A program made the position numbers and the translations under genes. Below are positions 1 to 9,959 of a DNA stretch of 34,076 nt, one piece after another. Every line of letters begins with the position of its first letter. Position 1 is the stretch's first letter. The notes beneath the pieces are model-generated. The model did not search any database. It was not told the origin of the DNA and worked only from the letters and a program-made list of their open reading frames with translations. The DNA comes from Melioribacteraceae bacterium (lineage in GTDB: Bacteria; Bacteroidota; Ignavibacteria; Ignavibacteriales; Melioribacteraceae): contig JALWGH010000184.1 of the NCBI GenBank assembly GCA_027013735.1, positions 1 to 34,076 of the forward strand. Direction: 5' to 3'.

Positions 1-2
1 CG

Positions 3-1622
3 GCGGAATTGATTGACATGAGCAAACACCACGGCAGTCATCCGCGCATGGGCGCTACGGATGTTTGTCCCTTTGTGCCGGTTAGCGGAGTTACTACCGA
101 GGAAGCAATTGAAATTTCCAAGGAGGTCGCAAAACGTGTTGGCGAAGAATTAAAAATTCCCGTTTACCTCTACGAAAAATCGGCGCAAACCCCGGAGAGG
201 AAAAATCTTGCAATAATTCGCCAGGGAGAATACGAAGCCTTACCCGAAAAATTGAAAGACCCGAAGTGGAAGCCGGATTTTGGTCCTGCCGAGTTTAACG
301 CAAAAGCAGGCGCAACCGTAATCGGTGTAAGAGAATTCCTAATTGCTTACAACATTGATTTAAATACCAGAGAAGTTTTACACGCAACGGACATTGCATT
401 TGAATTAAGAGAAAAGGGCCGTTCTGCGCGCAGGGGCAACACCAAACCGTTTTATTACAAGGGCAAAGAAATTCTAAAATACCGTGAAGGTGAATATCCT
501 TGCGGCTCTTGCGACTTTGTGGGGAAAACAATCGAGGAAACAATTGAACATTGCAAAAGCGTTCACGAATACGATTTGCGAGAGCTTTTGATTTTAAACG
601 GCATTGACCCAGAACACCCCGAGGGACAAAGCGTTAAAAAGCCGGGCTTGTTCAAGCATTGTAAAGCTATTGGTTGGATGGTGCCTCAATACGACAGGGC
701 GCAAATTTCCATTAATCTAACCGATTACAAAATTACCTCGATGCACCACGTCTTGGAAGCCACCCGCAAACTTGCAGCGGAGAGAGGACTTGTGGTAACG
801 GGCAGCGAAATTGTGGGAATGGTTCCTTTTCCGGCACTTTTGGAAACAGGCAAATATTATTTGCGCAAACAGGGACGCTCCACAGGCATTCCTATTAAAG
901 ACATTCTGTCAACGGCGGTGCAGTCTTTGGGCTTGAATGATGTCGCCGAGTTCAAAATCGAAGAGCGTGTTTTGGGACTTCCGAAAAATTCCGAAGACGC
1001 GCTCGTTGAAATGAAAGTAACGGATTTCGTTGACGAAGTTTCCCGCGAATCCCCTGCACCGGGAGGAGGCTCAATTGCAGCTTTAAGCGGAGCGCTCGGA
1101 GTTGCTCTTGCTTCAATGGTCAGTAATCTTACCGCAAACAAACGCGGCAGTGAGGATGTGGACGAAATTCTTAATGCTACGGCAGATAAGTGTCAGGAAA
1201 TAAAAAACGAGCTTGTGAAAATTGTTGACGAAGACACGAACGCTTTCAATGCTTTTATGGAAGCAAAAAGGCTGCCCAAGAAGACGCCGGAGCAAAAAGA
1301 AATACGACACAAAGCAATGCAGGAAGGACTTAAACAAGCTGTTAAGGTCCCTTTGAGAACGGCACAGCTAAGCGTTGAAGCAATTAAACTCACCAAAACT
1401 GTTGCGGAGCTGGGCAATCCGAATTCCATTACCGATGTTGGCGTGGGAGCGCAGAGCGCTTACACGGGCGCTATCGGCGGAATTTACAATGTGCTGATTA
1501 ATTTAAAAGACATTGAAGACGAAGCCTTTGTTGAACAAATGAAAAACGAGTGTGATGCTTTGAAGCAACAAGCAACTCAAGGGTTGGAAGAAACGTTGAA
1601 AATTGTTGAGAGCAAGCTTTAA
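3..1622 (+). CDS. ftcD: Bifunctional glutamate formimidoyltransferase / formimidoyltetrahydrofolate cyclodeaminase (5' partial)
   Basis: Formiminotransferase domain (KHHGSHPRMGATDVCPFVPV...) fused to a cyclodeaminase domain (SPAPGGGSIAALSGALGVALASMVSNLT). The frame is open to the window edge; the ORF-track start is an internal TTG. Confidence 0.93.
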   Translation, partial: AELIDMSKHHGSHPRMGATDVCPFVPVSGVTTEEAIEISKEVAKRVGEELKIPVYLYEKSAQTPERKNLAIIRQGEYEALPEKLKDPKWKPDFGPAEFNAKAGATVIGVREFLIAYNIDLNTREVLHATDIAFELREKGRSARRGNTKPFYYKGKEILKYREGEYPCGSCDFVGKTIEETIEHCKSVHEYDLRELLILNGIDPEHPEGQSVKKPGLFKHCKAIGWMVPQYDRAQISINLTDYKITSMHHVLEATRKLAAERGLVVTGSEIVGMVPFPALLETGKYYLRKQGRSTGIPIKDILSTAVQSLGLNDVAEFKIEERVLGLPKNSEDALVEMKVTDFVDEVSRESPAPGGGSIAALSGALGVALASMVSNLTANKRGSEDVDEILNATADKCQEIKNELVKIVDEDTNAFNAFMEAKRLPKKTPEQKEIRHKAMQEGLKQAVKVPLRTAQLSVEAIKLTKTVAELGNPNSITDVGVGAQSAYTGAIGGIYNVLINLKDIEDEAFVEQMKNECDALKQQATQGLEETLKIVESKL

Positions 1623-1661
1623 TTTGGATTGTAAAGACCAAACACCGCAAGGGCAAATTTT

Positions 1662-2504
1662 CTAAGGTTTTAAAATCCCTAAGCGGTAATTTTGCTTTGG
1701 GGAAGAATTTGCTTTTACTAACGCAATTCCGAAAACGAACAAATCTACCGTTGCCGAAACGGAATTGTGATTCTTAATTTCTTTCCACGCTTTTAACATT
1801 TGCGGCGAGTAGTTAATGTCGTCAAAAACAACCACACTGCCTTGGGAAAGGTAAGGTAAAAGTGTTTCGAAATATTTAATGGTCGGGGCATATTTGTGGT
1901 TGCCGTCAATAAAAGCAAAATCAACAGAGTTTATTTCGGTTAAAACTTCGGGTAAGGTTTCGTCAAAAAACCCTACCTTGACTTTTGCATTTTCGAGAGA
2001 CAATTTACTCAAAGTCGATTTTGCTGTTTCAGCTCTGTGGGGTGAGCCTTCCAAAGTAACAACACTGCCAAAGCCGTTTATTTGCAGGCTTTCGGCAAGG
2101 TAGGCGGCGGAAAACCCAACACAGGAGCCGATTTCCAAGACGTTTTGCGGTTTCAAATGTCTGACAAGTTTAAATAAAATCGAATCCCAAAATTGCGAGC
2201 GGCTGCAACGCCGTGTAACGGTTGAAAGTTTTTCTTTCCCGTCTTTGTCTCCTTCCGGAGTCCAAACAGGCAATTCCGTTTCCGAATTTAAATACTCTTT
2301 CCTGAGTCGTTCGATTTTTTCAATTGCTTCCGTTTCCTTATTAACAAAGGCTCTGCTTTGTGTCTCAATTATTGCTTCGGCAATTTTTTTCAAGCGAGGC
2401 AAATTGCTTTTCAGCATTGCGGCTTTTTGCTTTCGATTGGAAGGTAAGCGTAGAATCAAAGTCAATATTCTTTGCGATAGCCAAAAGTAATTTTGTAAAT
2501 TCAT
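1662..2504 (-). CDS. Class I SAM-dependent O-methyltransferase-like protein
   Basis: SAM-binding motif VLEIGSCVGFSAAYLAESL and FAFIDGNHKY...VVFDDINY. The ATG at 2504 (MNLQNYF) is preferred to the upstream TTG at 2516. Confidence 0.8.
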   Translation of the reverse strand: MNLQNYFWLSQRILTLILRLPSNRKQKAAMLKSNLPRLKKIAEAIIETQSRAFVNKETEAIEKIERLRKEYLNSETELPVWTPEGDKDGKEKLSTVTRRCSRSQFWDSILFKLVRHLKPQNVLEIGSCVGFSAAYLAESLQINGFGSVVTLEGSPHRAETAKSTLSKLSLENAKVKVGFFDETLPEVLTEINSVDFAFIDGNHKYAPTIKYFETLLPYLSQGSVVVFDDINYSPQMLKAWKEIKNHNSVSATVDLFVFGIALVKANSSPKQNYRLGILKP

Positions 2505-2521
2505 TCGAATTGCCAAAAGGT

Positions 2522-3169
2522 TTAATTGTCGAAATATTTAATTTCCAAATTGTTTTTGTCCCAATCTTCTTCCTCGTCTTCCCAGTCGTAGCGTTTGTAT
2601 TTGTCTTTATTCTTAAAAACAAAAGCAAGCAGGAAACCCGTTAAAAGTCCGAAGAAATGGGACTCAAAAGAAACTTGGGGCTCCAGTGGGAAAATTCCCC
2701 AAACCAAACCGCCGTAAAGAAACACAACCAGAAGCGAAACTACGATGGCTCGAACGTCGCGGCGCACAACTCCGCTAAAAAACAAAAAAGAACCGAGCCC
2801 GTAAACAATACCGCTTGCACCAATGTGAAATGCCTGTCTGGCAAAAAGCCAAACAAGAATACTTGGCACAAAATAAATTATCGTAAAAACTTTGTTTGAA
2901 GAAACAGGGTAAAAATAAGCGGTTGCCCAGCCTAAAAGAAGTAACGGAATTGAATTGGAAAGCAAGTGATTAAAACTTCCGTGAATCAAGGGTGCAAATA
3001 ATATTCCTCTTAAACCGGTTATTGTGCGGGGATAAACGCCTAAAGACGCAAAGTTAAGGTGGAAAAAAACTTCTATTAACTTAACGTTAACAATTAAAAT
3101 CACAAAAAGCGCCGGAATCAGAAGGGCGGAAAATAATTTTTTGCTTTCGCTGTTCTCGTCCGTGCTCAC
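2522..3169 (-). CDS. Rhomboid family intramembrane serine protease
   Basis: Hydrophobic multi-TM protein with LIHGSFNHLLSNS, the catalytic Ser motif HIGASGIVYGL, and a later His in ESHFFGLLTGF. GTG start. Confidence 0.88.
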   Translation of the reverse strand: MSTDENSESKKLFSALLIPALFVILIVNVKLIEVFFHLNFASLGVYPRTITGLRGILFAPLIHGSFNHLLSNSIPLLLLGWATAYFYPVSSNKVFTIIYFVPSILVWLFARQAFHIGASGIVYGLGSFLFFSGVVRRDVRAIVVSLLVVFLYGGLVWGIFPLEPQVSFESHFFGLLTGFLLAFVFKNKDKYKRYDWEDEEEDWDKNNLEIKYFDN

Positions 3170-3170
3170 G

Positions 3171-3569
3171 TTATTTTTCTTCGGAAAAATAAACCTTCAT
3201 CGGTTTAAAGTAATGCTCGCGCCAATCCTGACGGTATTTTTTGCCGTCGCCTTCGGGGAGATTTTCGTGCAAAATGGTTAATTTGGTTCCATCCTTAATT
3301 TGTTCAAGCTCGATGGTTACCGTTGAATCTTCGGCTTCTTCGGGAAAGTCTGTGGTTCTCCAGCTTTGAATAATTTTATTAAATCTGTAAAGTTTTAAAT
3401 TTTCGCCCGTGATGTAGCCGTCGCACACGGTAAATTTGCTTCCTACCCGTCTTTCAATATCTGCGTTTAAACCTGTAAAAGCAGCGTGTTTCTCGGCATC
3501 CAGCCATGCTTCGTAAAGTTCGCGAGGGGTAACCGGCAATTTCATTGAAAGCTTGATTGTTTCTCCCAT
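3171..3569 (-). CDS. SRPBCC/AHSA1-like domain protein
   Basis: SRPBCC-like pattern: PVTPRELYEAWLDAEKHAAFTG...GRRVGSKFTV-type region and C-terminal W..HYFKPMK.YF. Confidence 0.75.
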   Translation of the reverse strand: MGETIKLSMKLPVTPRELYEAWLDAEKHAAFTGLNADIERRVGSKFTVCDGYITGENLKLYRFNKIIQSWRTTDFPEEAEDSTVTIELEQIKDGTKLTILHENLPEGDGKKYRQDWREHYFKPMKVYFSEEK

Positions 3570-3650
3570 TTTGTCTCCGTTCTTAGTAACATCTTTTCTA
3601 ATTGAACAAACAAAATATTAAATAATCGGAAAAAATAAAAATCGGAGTTC

Positions 3651-4310
3651 TTAATCTTTCCAAATAAAATCGAATAACAAGTACCCTGCAGTCAGCATTA
3701 TTGCATCGTAGCAAATTAGAATGGCAATTTCAACCCAAGTTTCGCTCACGGTAGCACCGTCAATGGAGCTTTTGGTAATTTCAAGCAATGTGAGAATTAA
3801 AGGCAGCAAAACGGGGAATGAAAGGACGGGGTAAAGAGTCCCTTTTGTGCTTGCCTTGGAAATTATTGCCGCTATTAGGGTTGAGGAAACCGCAATGCCG
3901 AAACTACCTAAAATAAAGGCTAAGAAGAACATAAGAAGATTTCGGATTACAAAGGCATCGAAGAATAGCGCGAATAAAATTGTAATGGAAATGTTCATTA
4001 AAAAAACGAGGAGTAAATTAAAAATCAGTTTACCGCTAAAGACTGTTGACGGAGCGGAAATCAATTGGAGTGTAAGAGTCGTGCCTCGTTCTTCTTCCGA
4101 AACAAACGCGCGGGAAAGCCCCGACATTGCCGAGAAGAAAATTACCACCCACAAAAGTCCGCCCGTTAAATATTCCGAAATGGATTCCTGCCCTATTGAA
4201 AAGAGGATTACGCTGATAGTTACAAGAATGAACATTGCAAGCGCGTTTACGGCATAACGGGTTCTTAACTCGGATTCCCAATCTTTTTTGAAAAGCGCAA
4301 ATGCTTTCAT
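3651..4310 (-). CDS. ccmB: Heme exporter permease CcmB-like
   Basis: About six TM segments, CcmB-like FVSEEERGTTLTLQLISAPSTVFSGKLIFN; directly downstream of a CcmA-like ATPase with a 4-nt overlap. Confidence 0.85.
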   Translation of the reverse strand: MKAFALFKKDWESELRTRYAVNALAMFILVTISVILFSIGQESISEYLTGGLLWVVIFFSAMSGLSRAFVSEEERGTTLTLQLISAPSTVFSGKLIFNLLLVFLMNISITILFALFFDAFVIRNLLMFFLAFILGSFGIAVSSTLIAAIISKASTKGTLYPVLSFPVLLPLILTLLEITKSSIDGATVSETWVEIAILICYDAIMLTAGYLLFDFIWKD

Positions 4311-4954
4311 TCGTCGCCCGGGTTTGTTTTGAAATCTTCGATGTTTAAAATTTCGTTGCAGAGAGCAAGGTCATTATCTTCGTTACTTGCAATGATTACG
4401 AGATTTTCTTTGCCGTAATCCCGTATTACTTTGTAAACGGTTTCTTTCCCTTGGTTGTCAAGATTGGAAGTAGGCTCGTCCAAAAGTAAAAGTTTCGGGC
4501 GGTGCTGTAAAGCAAAAACAAACTTCATTCTTTGTAGCATTCCCGAAGAATAGCCTTTTAAAAAATCACGCTTCCGCTCGTAAAGCCCGAATGTTTGCAG
4601 AAGCGAATAGTTGTAGTCTTTGTCGAAAGGTATTCCGCGGATGCGGGCAAAGTGAATTAAATTTTCTTCGGCGGAAAATTCGTCGTACAACACAAGGTAG
4701 GGAGAAACAAAACCGATTTGCTCGTGAAGTTTTTCGGGGGGTATTTCAATTCCTTTAAACGAGTGAACAACTTTGCCTTTTGTAGAAGAAACGACACCTG
4801 CGATTATCCTTGACAGCGTTGACTTTCCAGAGCCGTTGCTGCCGGCAAGCCCGTAAATATTGCCCGAAACGAACTCGTGGTTTACGTTGCGGAAAACCAA
4901 TCTCCACCCGAACGTCTTTGTCAAATTATTTAACTTTACAGAGTAATCAGTCAT
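4307..4954 (-). CDS. ccmA: ABC transporter ATP-binding protein, CcmA-like
   Basis: Walker A GSNGSGKST, signature YSSGMLQRMKF, Walker B LLLLDEPTSNLD; paired with the CcmB-like permease. Confidence 0.83.
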   Translation of the reverse strand: MTDYSVKLNNLTKTFGWRLVFRNVNHEFVSGNIYGLAGSNGSGKSTLSRIIAGVVSSTKGKVVHSFKGIEIPPEKLHEQIGFVSPYLVLYDEFSAEENLIHFARIRGIPFDKDYNYSLLQTFGLYERKRDFLKGYSSGMLQRMKFVFALQHRPKLLLLDEPTSNLDNQGKETVYKVIRDYGKENLVIIASNEDNDLALCNEILNIEDFKTNPGDE

Positions 4955-6605
4955 TTAAAATTACAATTTTTCCTTTTTTGATTTTGCTTTCGCATTTGAC
5001 AACAAAAAAGTAAACTCCGCTTGGCAGCTTTTGACCGTTGTTGTCCAATGCGTTCCAGCGTACAACGACTTTGTTGATTGAGTAAATTCTGTGTGTGTCG
5101 TTGTAAATTAATTTCATCCCCGACGAGTAAATAAAAAGCTCTGCTTCTTCGGTAGAGCTTAAAGGCGCGGGAATGAACAAAAATTTATTTGCCGAATATT
5201 TGAATGGCTGCGGGTAAGCATAATCTATTACCGTGCTTTGTGTTTCTCCCGTTACCGGAACGTAATTAAAAATGTGTGAAACGTTTAGAAAATTCTTTTC
5301 CGCACTTACTACATTGTAATAGTAACGGTTGTTTATTTTTTTAGCTCCGTTCTCGTTTGAGGAGAGCAGACTGTAGTTCAGATTAATGTAATGATTTTTA
5401 TTATTAATTCCGCTTTGAACGTCGCAGTTAGTAATTATTGCAACGAGAGTGTCCTGACTACCGGTGCTGAAATCCGGAAAGTAAACAAACATATTTGAAA
5501 CGGGAGCAGTGTTCAAATTAACGGTTTTTTTCGGCGGCTTAAACTCGATTGTAGTTGAGGGCGTAATAAGAGGATAATGAATTGCCTCGTCGTAATCGAA
5601 AAAATCGTTTGTTGTCGGGTCCGCTCTAAACCCCGTGAAATAAGTCCAAACGCCGAATTTGTTAAACTCATTTGCAAGCGTTGAGCCTCTTTCGGAAATT
5701 GCAAGTGCAATAGCTTCAATTGCTCTGTGCCGAACCATTAGCTCCCAAATTCTTTTGAGCAAATCGAAGTCGAATCTTTTTTGTAGAAAGATGTTCAGAA
5801 TGGCGAGGTCGTAACCGTCGTTTTGCGAAAGGGTTAAATCCGTGTGCCTGAAATAATAAGGCAGGTAGTAATAATAATCGTTTACATCGTCGAATGTGAA
5901 CTCCTCCATTGCCGTTGAAGTAATTTCGTAGTAGAAGGCGTCTTGCGAATACCGGTCAATGTAATTCCCAATTTGAACTGCGTGGTGAAATTCGTGAGCG
6001 GCGGTAACCTCGGCTCCTTTTTCACCAACGCTGTAATACCTTTCGCTGGCAAGGAAATCGTTGTCGATTTCTGTGTAAGCCGTGTAACGTAAATTTCCCA
6101 ATGCGCTATCCGGTGTTGTTGCGCCGTACAACCCCGAGGGAAGATTCTCAATGTAAAAATCGTATTTGGAATCTCCGCCTGCCGTGCCGTCCGAAGGGGG
6201 GAAGGGGTAACCAAGTTTCAGAATTTCAAATCTGTAAACGGAGTCAAGTATTTCTGCAAACCAATTAACCGAGTAGCCGGGTTTGTTTACTCCAACCGAA
6301 TCGTAATGAATCCTGAATTTCCCGGAAGGTGAAACAATGCTTGTTTGTAGAGAAGGGCGGGTTAAAAGTTTTTTGATTACGGTTTGTTTCTCGGGAGGGT
6401 ACTTCCCGATGTTTTCCTTAATTTGTGTAATTAAACCGAGTCCGCATTTTGAGTAGTGAATATTCTCGGACATCACCTTGGAGACTTTAATTGAAGGGTA
6501 AGAATTTTTTTTGAAGTTAACAAAAGCTTTGTAAAGCGAGTCGAGATTTTGTGCCTGCAATGCAAATGCCGTAATCAGAAATATGTAAAGGAATTTAATT
6601 TTCAT
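4947..6605 (-). CDS. Secreted MXAN_6640-type putative metallopeptidase with a T9SS-type C-terminal sorting domain
   Basis: N-terminal signal peptide (MKIKFLYIFLITAFALQAQ), zinc-binding AAHEFHHAVQ, C-terminal YPQPF...W.ALDNNGQKLPSGVYFFVVKCESKIKKGKIVILND. Confidence 0.82.
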   Translation of the reverse strand: MKIKFLYIFLITAFALQAQNLDSLYKAFVNFKKNSYPSIKVSKVMSENIHYSKCGLGLITQIKENIGKYPPEKQTVIKKLLTRPSLQTSIVSPSGKFRIHYDSVGVNKPGYSVNWFAEILDSVYRFEILKLGYPFPPSDGTAGGDSKYDFYIENLPSGLYGATTPDSALGNLRYTAYTEIDNDFLASERYYSVGEKGAEVTAAHEFHHAVQIGNYIDRYSQDAFYYEITSTAMEEFTFDDVNDYYYYLPYYFRHTDLTLSQNDGYDLAILNIFLQKRFDFDLLKRIWELMVRHRAIEAIALAISERGSTLANEFNKFGVWTYFTGFRADPTTNDFFDYDEAIHYPLITPSTTIEFKPPKKTVNLNTAPVSNMFVYFPDFSTGSQDTLVAIITNCDVQSGINNKNHYINLNYSLLSSNENGAKKINNRYYYNVVSAEKNFLNVSHIFNYVPVTGETQSTVIDYAYPQPFKYSANKFLFIPAPLSSTEEAELFIYSSGMKLIYNDTHRIYSINKVVVRWNALDNNGQKLPSGVYFFVVKCESKIKKGKIVILND

Positions 6606-8679
6606 TTAGTTCTTCAAATGTAACGCCGTTGTTATCGGTGTAAATAATGTAAACTTTATTTTTGTTAAAAGGAGTAATAAAATAATCATTGATTTTTTTT
6701 GATTCAATTGCTTTGCCGATTTTCATTATTTTCTTATTCCGGAGATAAACGATTTTAAATAACGTTTTTCTTTTTTTGTCGTAGGCAAAACAGAACTGCT
6801 TCTTAGTGTTTGAATCGTAGAAGTTTTTAATGTTCCTGTTATTTCTTAAAACCGTGGCAATTGAATCGGGAAGACGGTAAAAGCCCGTCTCTTTTTCTCC
6901 CAAGTAAAACTTAATTTTGTTTTGTTTGAAAACTATTCCGTAATTTTTGTGCTCGTTAAGTTTAACGTTGGGGACAAGGTTAACAAAAAAATCGCCATTA
7001 ACAAATTTTCTCTTGGAAGTAATTAACCTGTGTGTTTTTGTTAAGTACTCTACCAGTGTAGTAGTGGAATCCTCGCTGTTTTGCCAAGCAACCGAATAAG
7101 GGAGCAATTTGTTTTTTAAACTTTTCCGCTCTGCCGTAAAAAACGAACCGTCTCCCGTTATTGTCAGGGAATCCTTTTCAGGCACAAAAGTTTTAATATT
7201 TAATTGTCCCGTTGAATCCGTTAAAAGAAAAGCTAATTTTGTTTGTCTCTCCTTTTTAATCTTAAAAGGCTGGACATCAATTATTTTCTCTTCCAAATGT
7301 TGTAAAGCTAAATTTGTTTGTCCGTTTCTCACGTTGAAAGATTTAAGCAAGATCAAACTTTTTCTTACCTTAAAAGATAGTTCAAAAATTGAACTATTGT
7401 TTTGGAAGGGAATGGAAATAAACGAAGAGTCCAAGGAATATTTGTCAGAGTAAAACACCGGCGAGTTTAGAGTTCCCCAATAATAATAGTCTTTTGAAAG
7501 TTCTGAGGAATCTGAAAATTCAAACAAAAGGAAATCCTTGGTTAAAAATACGTTTTCAGCTTTTCCGTTTCCCACGAATGTAAAAACGTTCGGAGTTTTA
7601 CTCTTCTTGAGCATCTCAAGTATTTGTCCGGCGCTGTTGTAAAAGTAAATTTTCCCCTTGTTAAAGTCCTCCTTGCCCGTAAAGGCGTCAACAATTTTCT
7701 TCCCCGTGAATATTTTTCGCAGAGGAGAAAGTTTTTTCTTGTTTTCGTTAAAAGAAACCTCAACGGATTTTTCTTGCGGGAAAATAAAAACAAAATCTTT
7801 TAAGCCGTCGGAATTAACATCGAAAGGCACAAAGCCGGCAGGGGCAGACGTAAGCTGAAGAGTTAATTCCTTTGAAAAAGAAGAAACCGAATCACCGAAC
7901 ATCAGAACAAATTTGTGCTTAAAGAGCAGAGCAAGGTCTTCAAATCCGTCGTTGTTGAAATCGGTCTTTTTGATTTGAACGGGACTGTCAAAAAGCCGTA
8001 TTGAGCGTTCTTCGTTAAACGACGCCTCCCCGTTGTTTTTTAACAAATGTAAACTGCTGCTAAAAACATCGTAATAAATGACGTCCGTTAATCTGTCGTA
8101 ATTAAAATCCATTGTTAACAAGTGCGAAGCGGAAGCATTTTCGACGATCTTTTTTTCTTTCAGAATAAATTTTTCCTCGGTAAGTTCCGTAATACCGTTG
8201 AAATTGCTGCCGAAAACGAGAGCTTCTTTTCGCCCGTCGCCATTCAAGTCCGCCGTAAACAATCCCGAAGGGAAAGAATCAAACCGGTGAACGTTTAACA
8301 GCTGCAAAGTTCCGTATTTGGTGAAAGACGTAAGAGCCGCAAGTCTTTGGGGGCGGGAAATAATTACGTAAAACGAACCGAAGTTCTCCCTCTTTCTAAG
8401 TTTGCAAATTTCGGTAATTGGGTAAAAAAAGAATTTGTTTTTGGGTGCGGATATTTTTCCGTTTTTCAGACTTCTGTTGATTGCAAAGCGGTTTTTGTTT
8501 ATTCCGTAAAGAACGAAATCGGCGTAGCCGTCTTCGTTGAAATCGAGGACTTTGAAATTCTTAAAACCGGCAAATGTTTCCACAAGGCGAGCCCGCCCGA
8601 AACTATTAATTCGAACCTGAGGGAAAATCGAACTCAATAAGAAGAAGAAAATTAAAAAACTAAGAACTCTTTTTTCTTT
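6595..8679 (-). CDS. Secreted FG-GAP/VCBS repeat protein
   Basis: Repeated Ca-binding-like motifs DFNEDGYADFVLYG, DLNGDGRKEALVFG, DFNYDRLTDVIYYD, DFNNDGFEDLALLF, DVNSDGLKDFVFIF. A TTG start at 8679 puts the signal peptide (LKEKRVLSFLIFFFLLSSIFPQ) at the N-terminus; the ORF track extends to 8733. Confidence 0.75.
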   Translation of the reverse strand, partial: KEKRVLSFLIFFFLLSSIFPQVRINSFGRARLVETFAGFKNFKVLDFNEDGYADFVLYGINKNRFAINRSLKNGKISAPKNKFFFYPITEICKLRKRENFGSFYVIISRPQRLAALTSFTKYGTLQLLNVHRFDSFPSGLFTADLNGDGRKEALVFGSNFNGITELTEEKFILKEKKIVENASASHLLTMDFNYDRLTDVIYYDVFSSSLHLLKNNGEASFNEERSIRLFDSPVQIKKTDFNNDGFEDLALLFKHKFVLMFGDSVSSFSKELTLQLTSAPAGFVPFDVNSDGLKDFVFIFPQEKSVEVSFNENKKKLSPLRKIFTGKKIVDAFTGKEDFNKGKIYFYNSAGQILEMLKKSKTPNVFTFVGNGKAENVFLTKDFLLFEFSDSSELSKDYYYWGTLNSPVFYSDKYSLDSSFISIPFQNNSSIFELSFKVRKSLILLKSFNVRNGQTNLALQHLEEKIIDVQPFKIKKERQTKLAFLLTDSTGQLNIKTFVPEKDSLTITGDGSFFTAERKSLKNKLLPYSVAWQNSEDSTTTLVEYLTKTHRLITSKRKFVNGDFFVNLVPNVKLNEHKNYGIVFKQNKIKFYLGEKETGFYRLPDSIATVLRNNRNIKNFYDSNTKKQFCFAYDKKRKTLFKIVYLRNKKIMKIGKAIESKKINDYFITPFNKNKVYIIYTDNNGVTFEELNEN

Positions 8680-9139
8680 CAAGTAGTCTTCTTTCCCTTC
8701 GTTCGAGCGCTTCTTTGTAACGTCTTTTTTCATCTTCGGTTTCGGGAATAATTTCGGGGACCTTTACGGGTTTGCCTTCTTCGTCCAAAGCGACGAATGT
8801 AAAATAAGCGGAATTTGTGTGTTTGCGCTGTCCTTTTAAGTGACTTTCGGAATAAACTTTTACCCCTACTTCCATTGACGTTCCGAAGGCGCGGTTTACC
8901 GAGGCGTAGAGGTAAACAACTTCCCCGAGTTTAATGGGATGGCGGAAATTAATTTTGTCAACCGAGGCTGTTACGCAAACGTGATGAGCATGTTTGGAAG
9001 CGGCAAGCGCGGCGCAAATGTCCAACCAGTGCATCAGTTGCCCGCCGAGTAAATTTCCCAATTGATTTGTGTGGTGGGGAAGCACCAGTTCCGTCATCTG
9101 AATTGCGGAGGCTTTTACCGTGTTTTTTACCTCAGCCAT
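8660..9139 (-). CDS. Acyl-CoA thioesterase (hotdog fold, YciA/ACOT-like)
   Basis: HTNQLGNLLGGQLMHWLDICAALAASKHA...VDKINFRHPIKLGEVVYLYASV. Confidence 0.9.
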   Translation of the reverse strand: MAEVKNTVKASAIQMTELVLPHHTNQLGNLLGGQLMHWLDICAALAASKHAHHVCVTASVDKINFRHPIKLGEVVYLYASVNRAFGTSMEVGVKVYSESHLKGQRKHTNSAYFTFVALDEEGKPVKVPEIIPETEDEKRRYKEALERRERRLLERKKSS

Positions 9140-9881
9140 TTTTACTTAACTTAGCCTCGAGTTCTTTAATCTCTTTAATGTGAGCATCGTCGGGATATTT
9201 TGCAATAAATTCCTGCGCTTGTTGGATTGCCTCGGAATTCCTTTTTTTCAGCACAAGCAATTTAATTCTTCTGTACATCGCCATTCGGGCGTACTTTGTG
9301 TCGTGGTATTTTTCAATCACATTTTGGTAATATTTAATCGCAGCGTTGTAGTATTCCATCTTTTCGTAAATAACCGCCGCCTCGTATTCTTTGTGCGCGA
9401 GTTTGTCGTTCAGCTCTTTAATTTTTTCCGCAGCTTCTTTCACTTTAGGATTATTGGGGAAAAAGTCGATGAAAGCCTGAAATTCCTCGATTGCTTTTTT
9501 TGTGTAAGTTTGATCGAGCGGGTAAGGCGGGGAAAGTTTGTAATAAGATTCAGCAAGCATAAATTGCGCTTTTGGAACGTAAGGGCTCGAAGGAATATCC
9601 TTAATCAACTTGCTGAATTGGTAAGCTCCCAAAAGGTATTGCCCGTTTTTAAAATAGGACATTCCCAAATAAAATTCCGCGTCGTCCGTTATTTGATTCC
9701 CCGGAAATTGAAGTAGGATAGCCTGAAATTCGTTTATTGCTTTTAAATAATCTTCGTCGTCGTAGAGGGATTTTGCATATTTAAAATGTTCCTCGGCATT
9801 CATCGTCGTAGTGTCCACGGTTGTGGCACAGCCGTAAACCAATGCTACAAGCAACAATGCTAAAAGTGTTCTTCTTTTCAA
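9132..9881 (-). CDS. bamD: Outer membrane protein assembly factor BamD-like lipoprotein
   Basis: Lipoprotein-like N-terminus (LLALLLVALVYGCATT) followed by TPR-like repeats of BamD/YfiO type (YLKAINEFQAILLQFPGN...DAEFYLGMSYFKNGQY). Confidence 0.88.
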   Translation of the reverse strand: MKRRTLLALLLVALVYGCATTVDTTTMNAEEHFKYAKSLYDDEDYLKAINEFQAILLQFPGNQITDDAEFYLGMSYFKNGQYLLGAYQFSKLIKDIPSSPYVPKAQFMLAESYYKLSPPYPLDQTYTKKAIEEFQAFIDFFPNNPKVKEAAEKIKELNDKLAHKEYEAAVIYEKMEYYNAAIKYYQNVIEKYHDTKYARMAMYRRIKLLVLKKRNSEAIQQAQEFIAKYPDDAHIKEIKELEAKLSKNG

Positions 9882-9959
9882 TTCTACCTTCTCTTAAAAA
9901 TTAGAAATATCGGACGTAAAAATAACTAAATTAGTTGCGCTTTGAAAATTAAAGAACGG

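Noticed and set aside
295-1429. Minus-strand ORFs opposite ftcD
   Set aside because: Antisense shadow ORFs within a clearly conserved gene on the plus strand.
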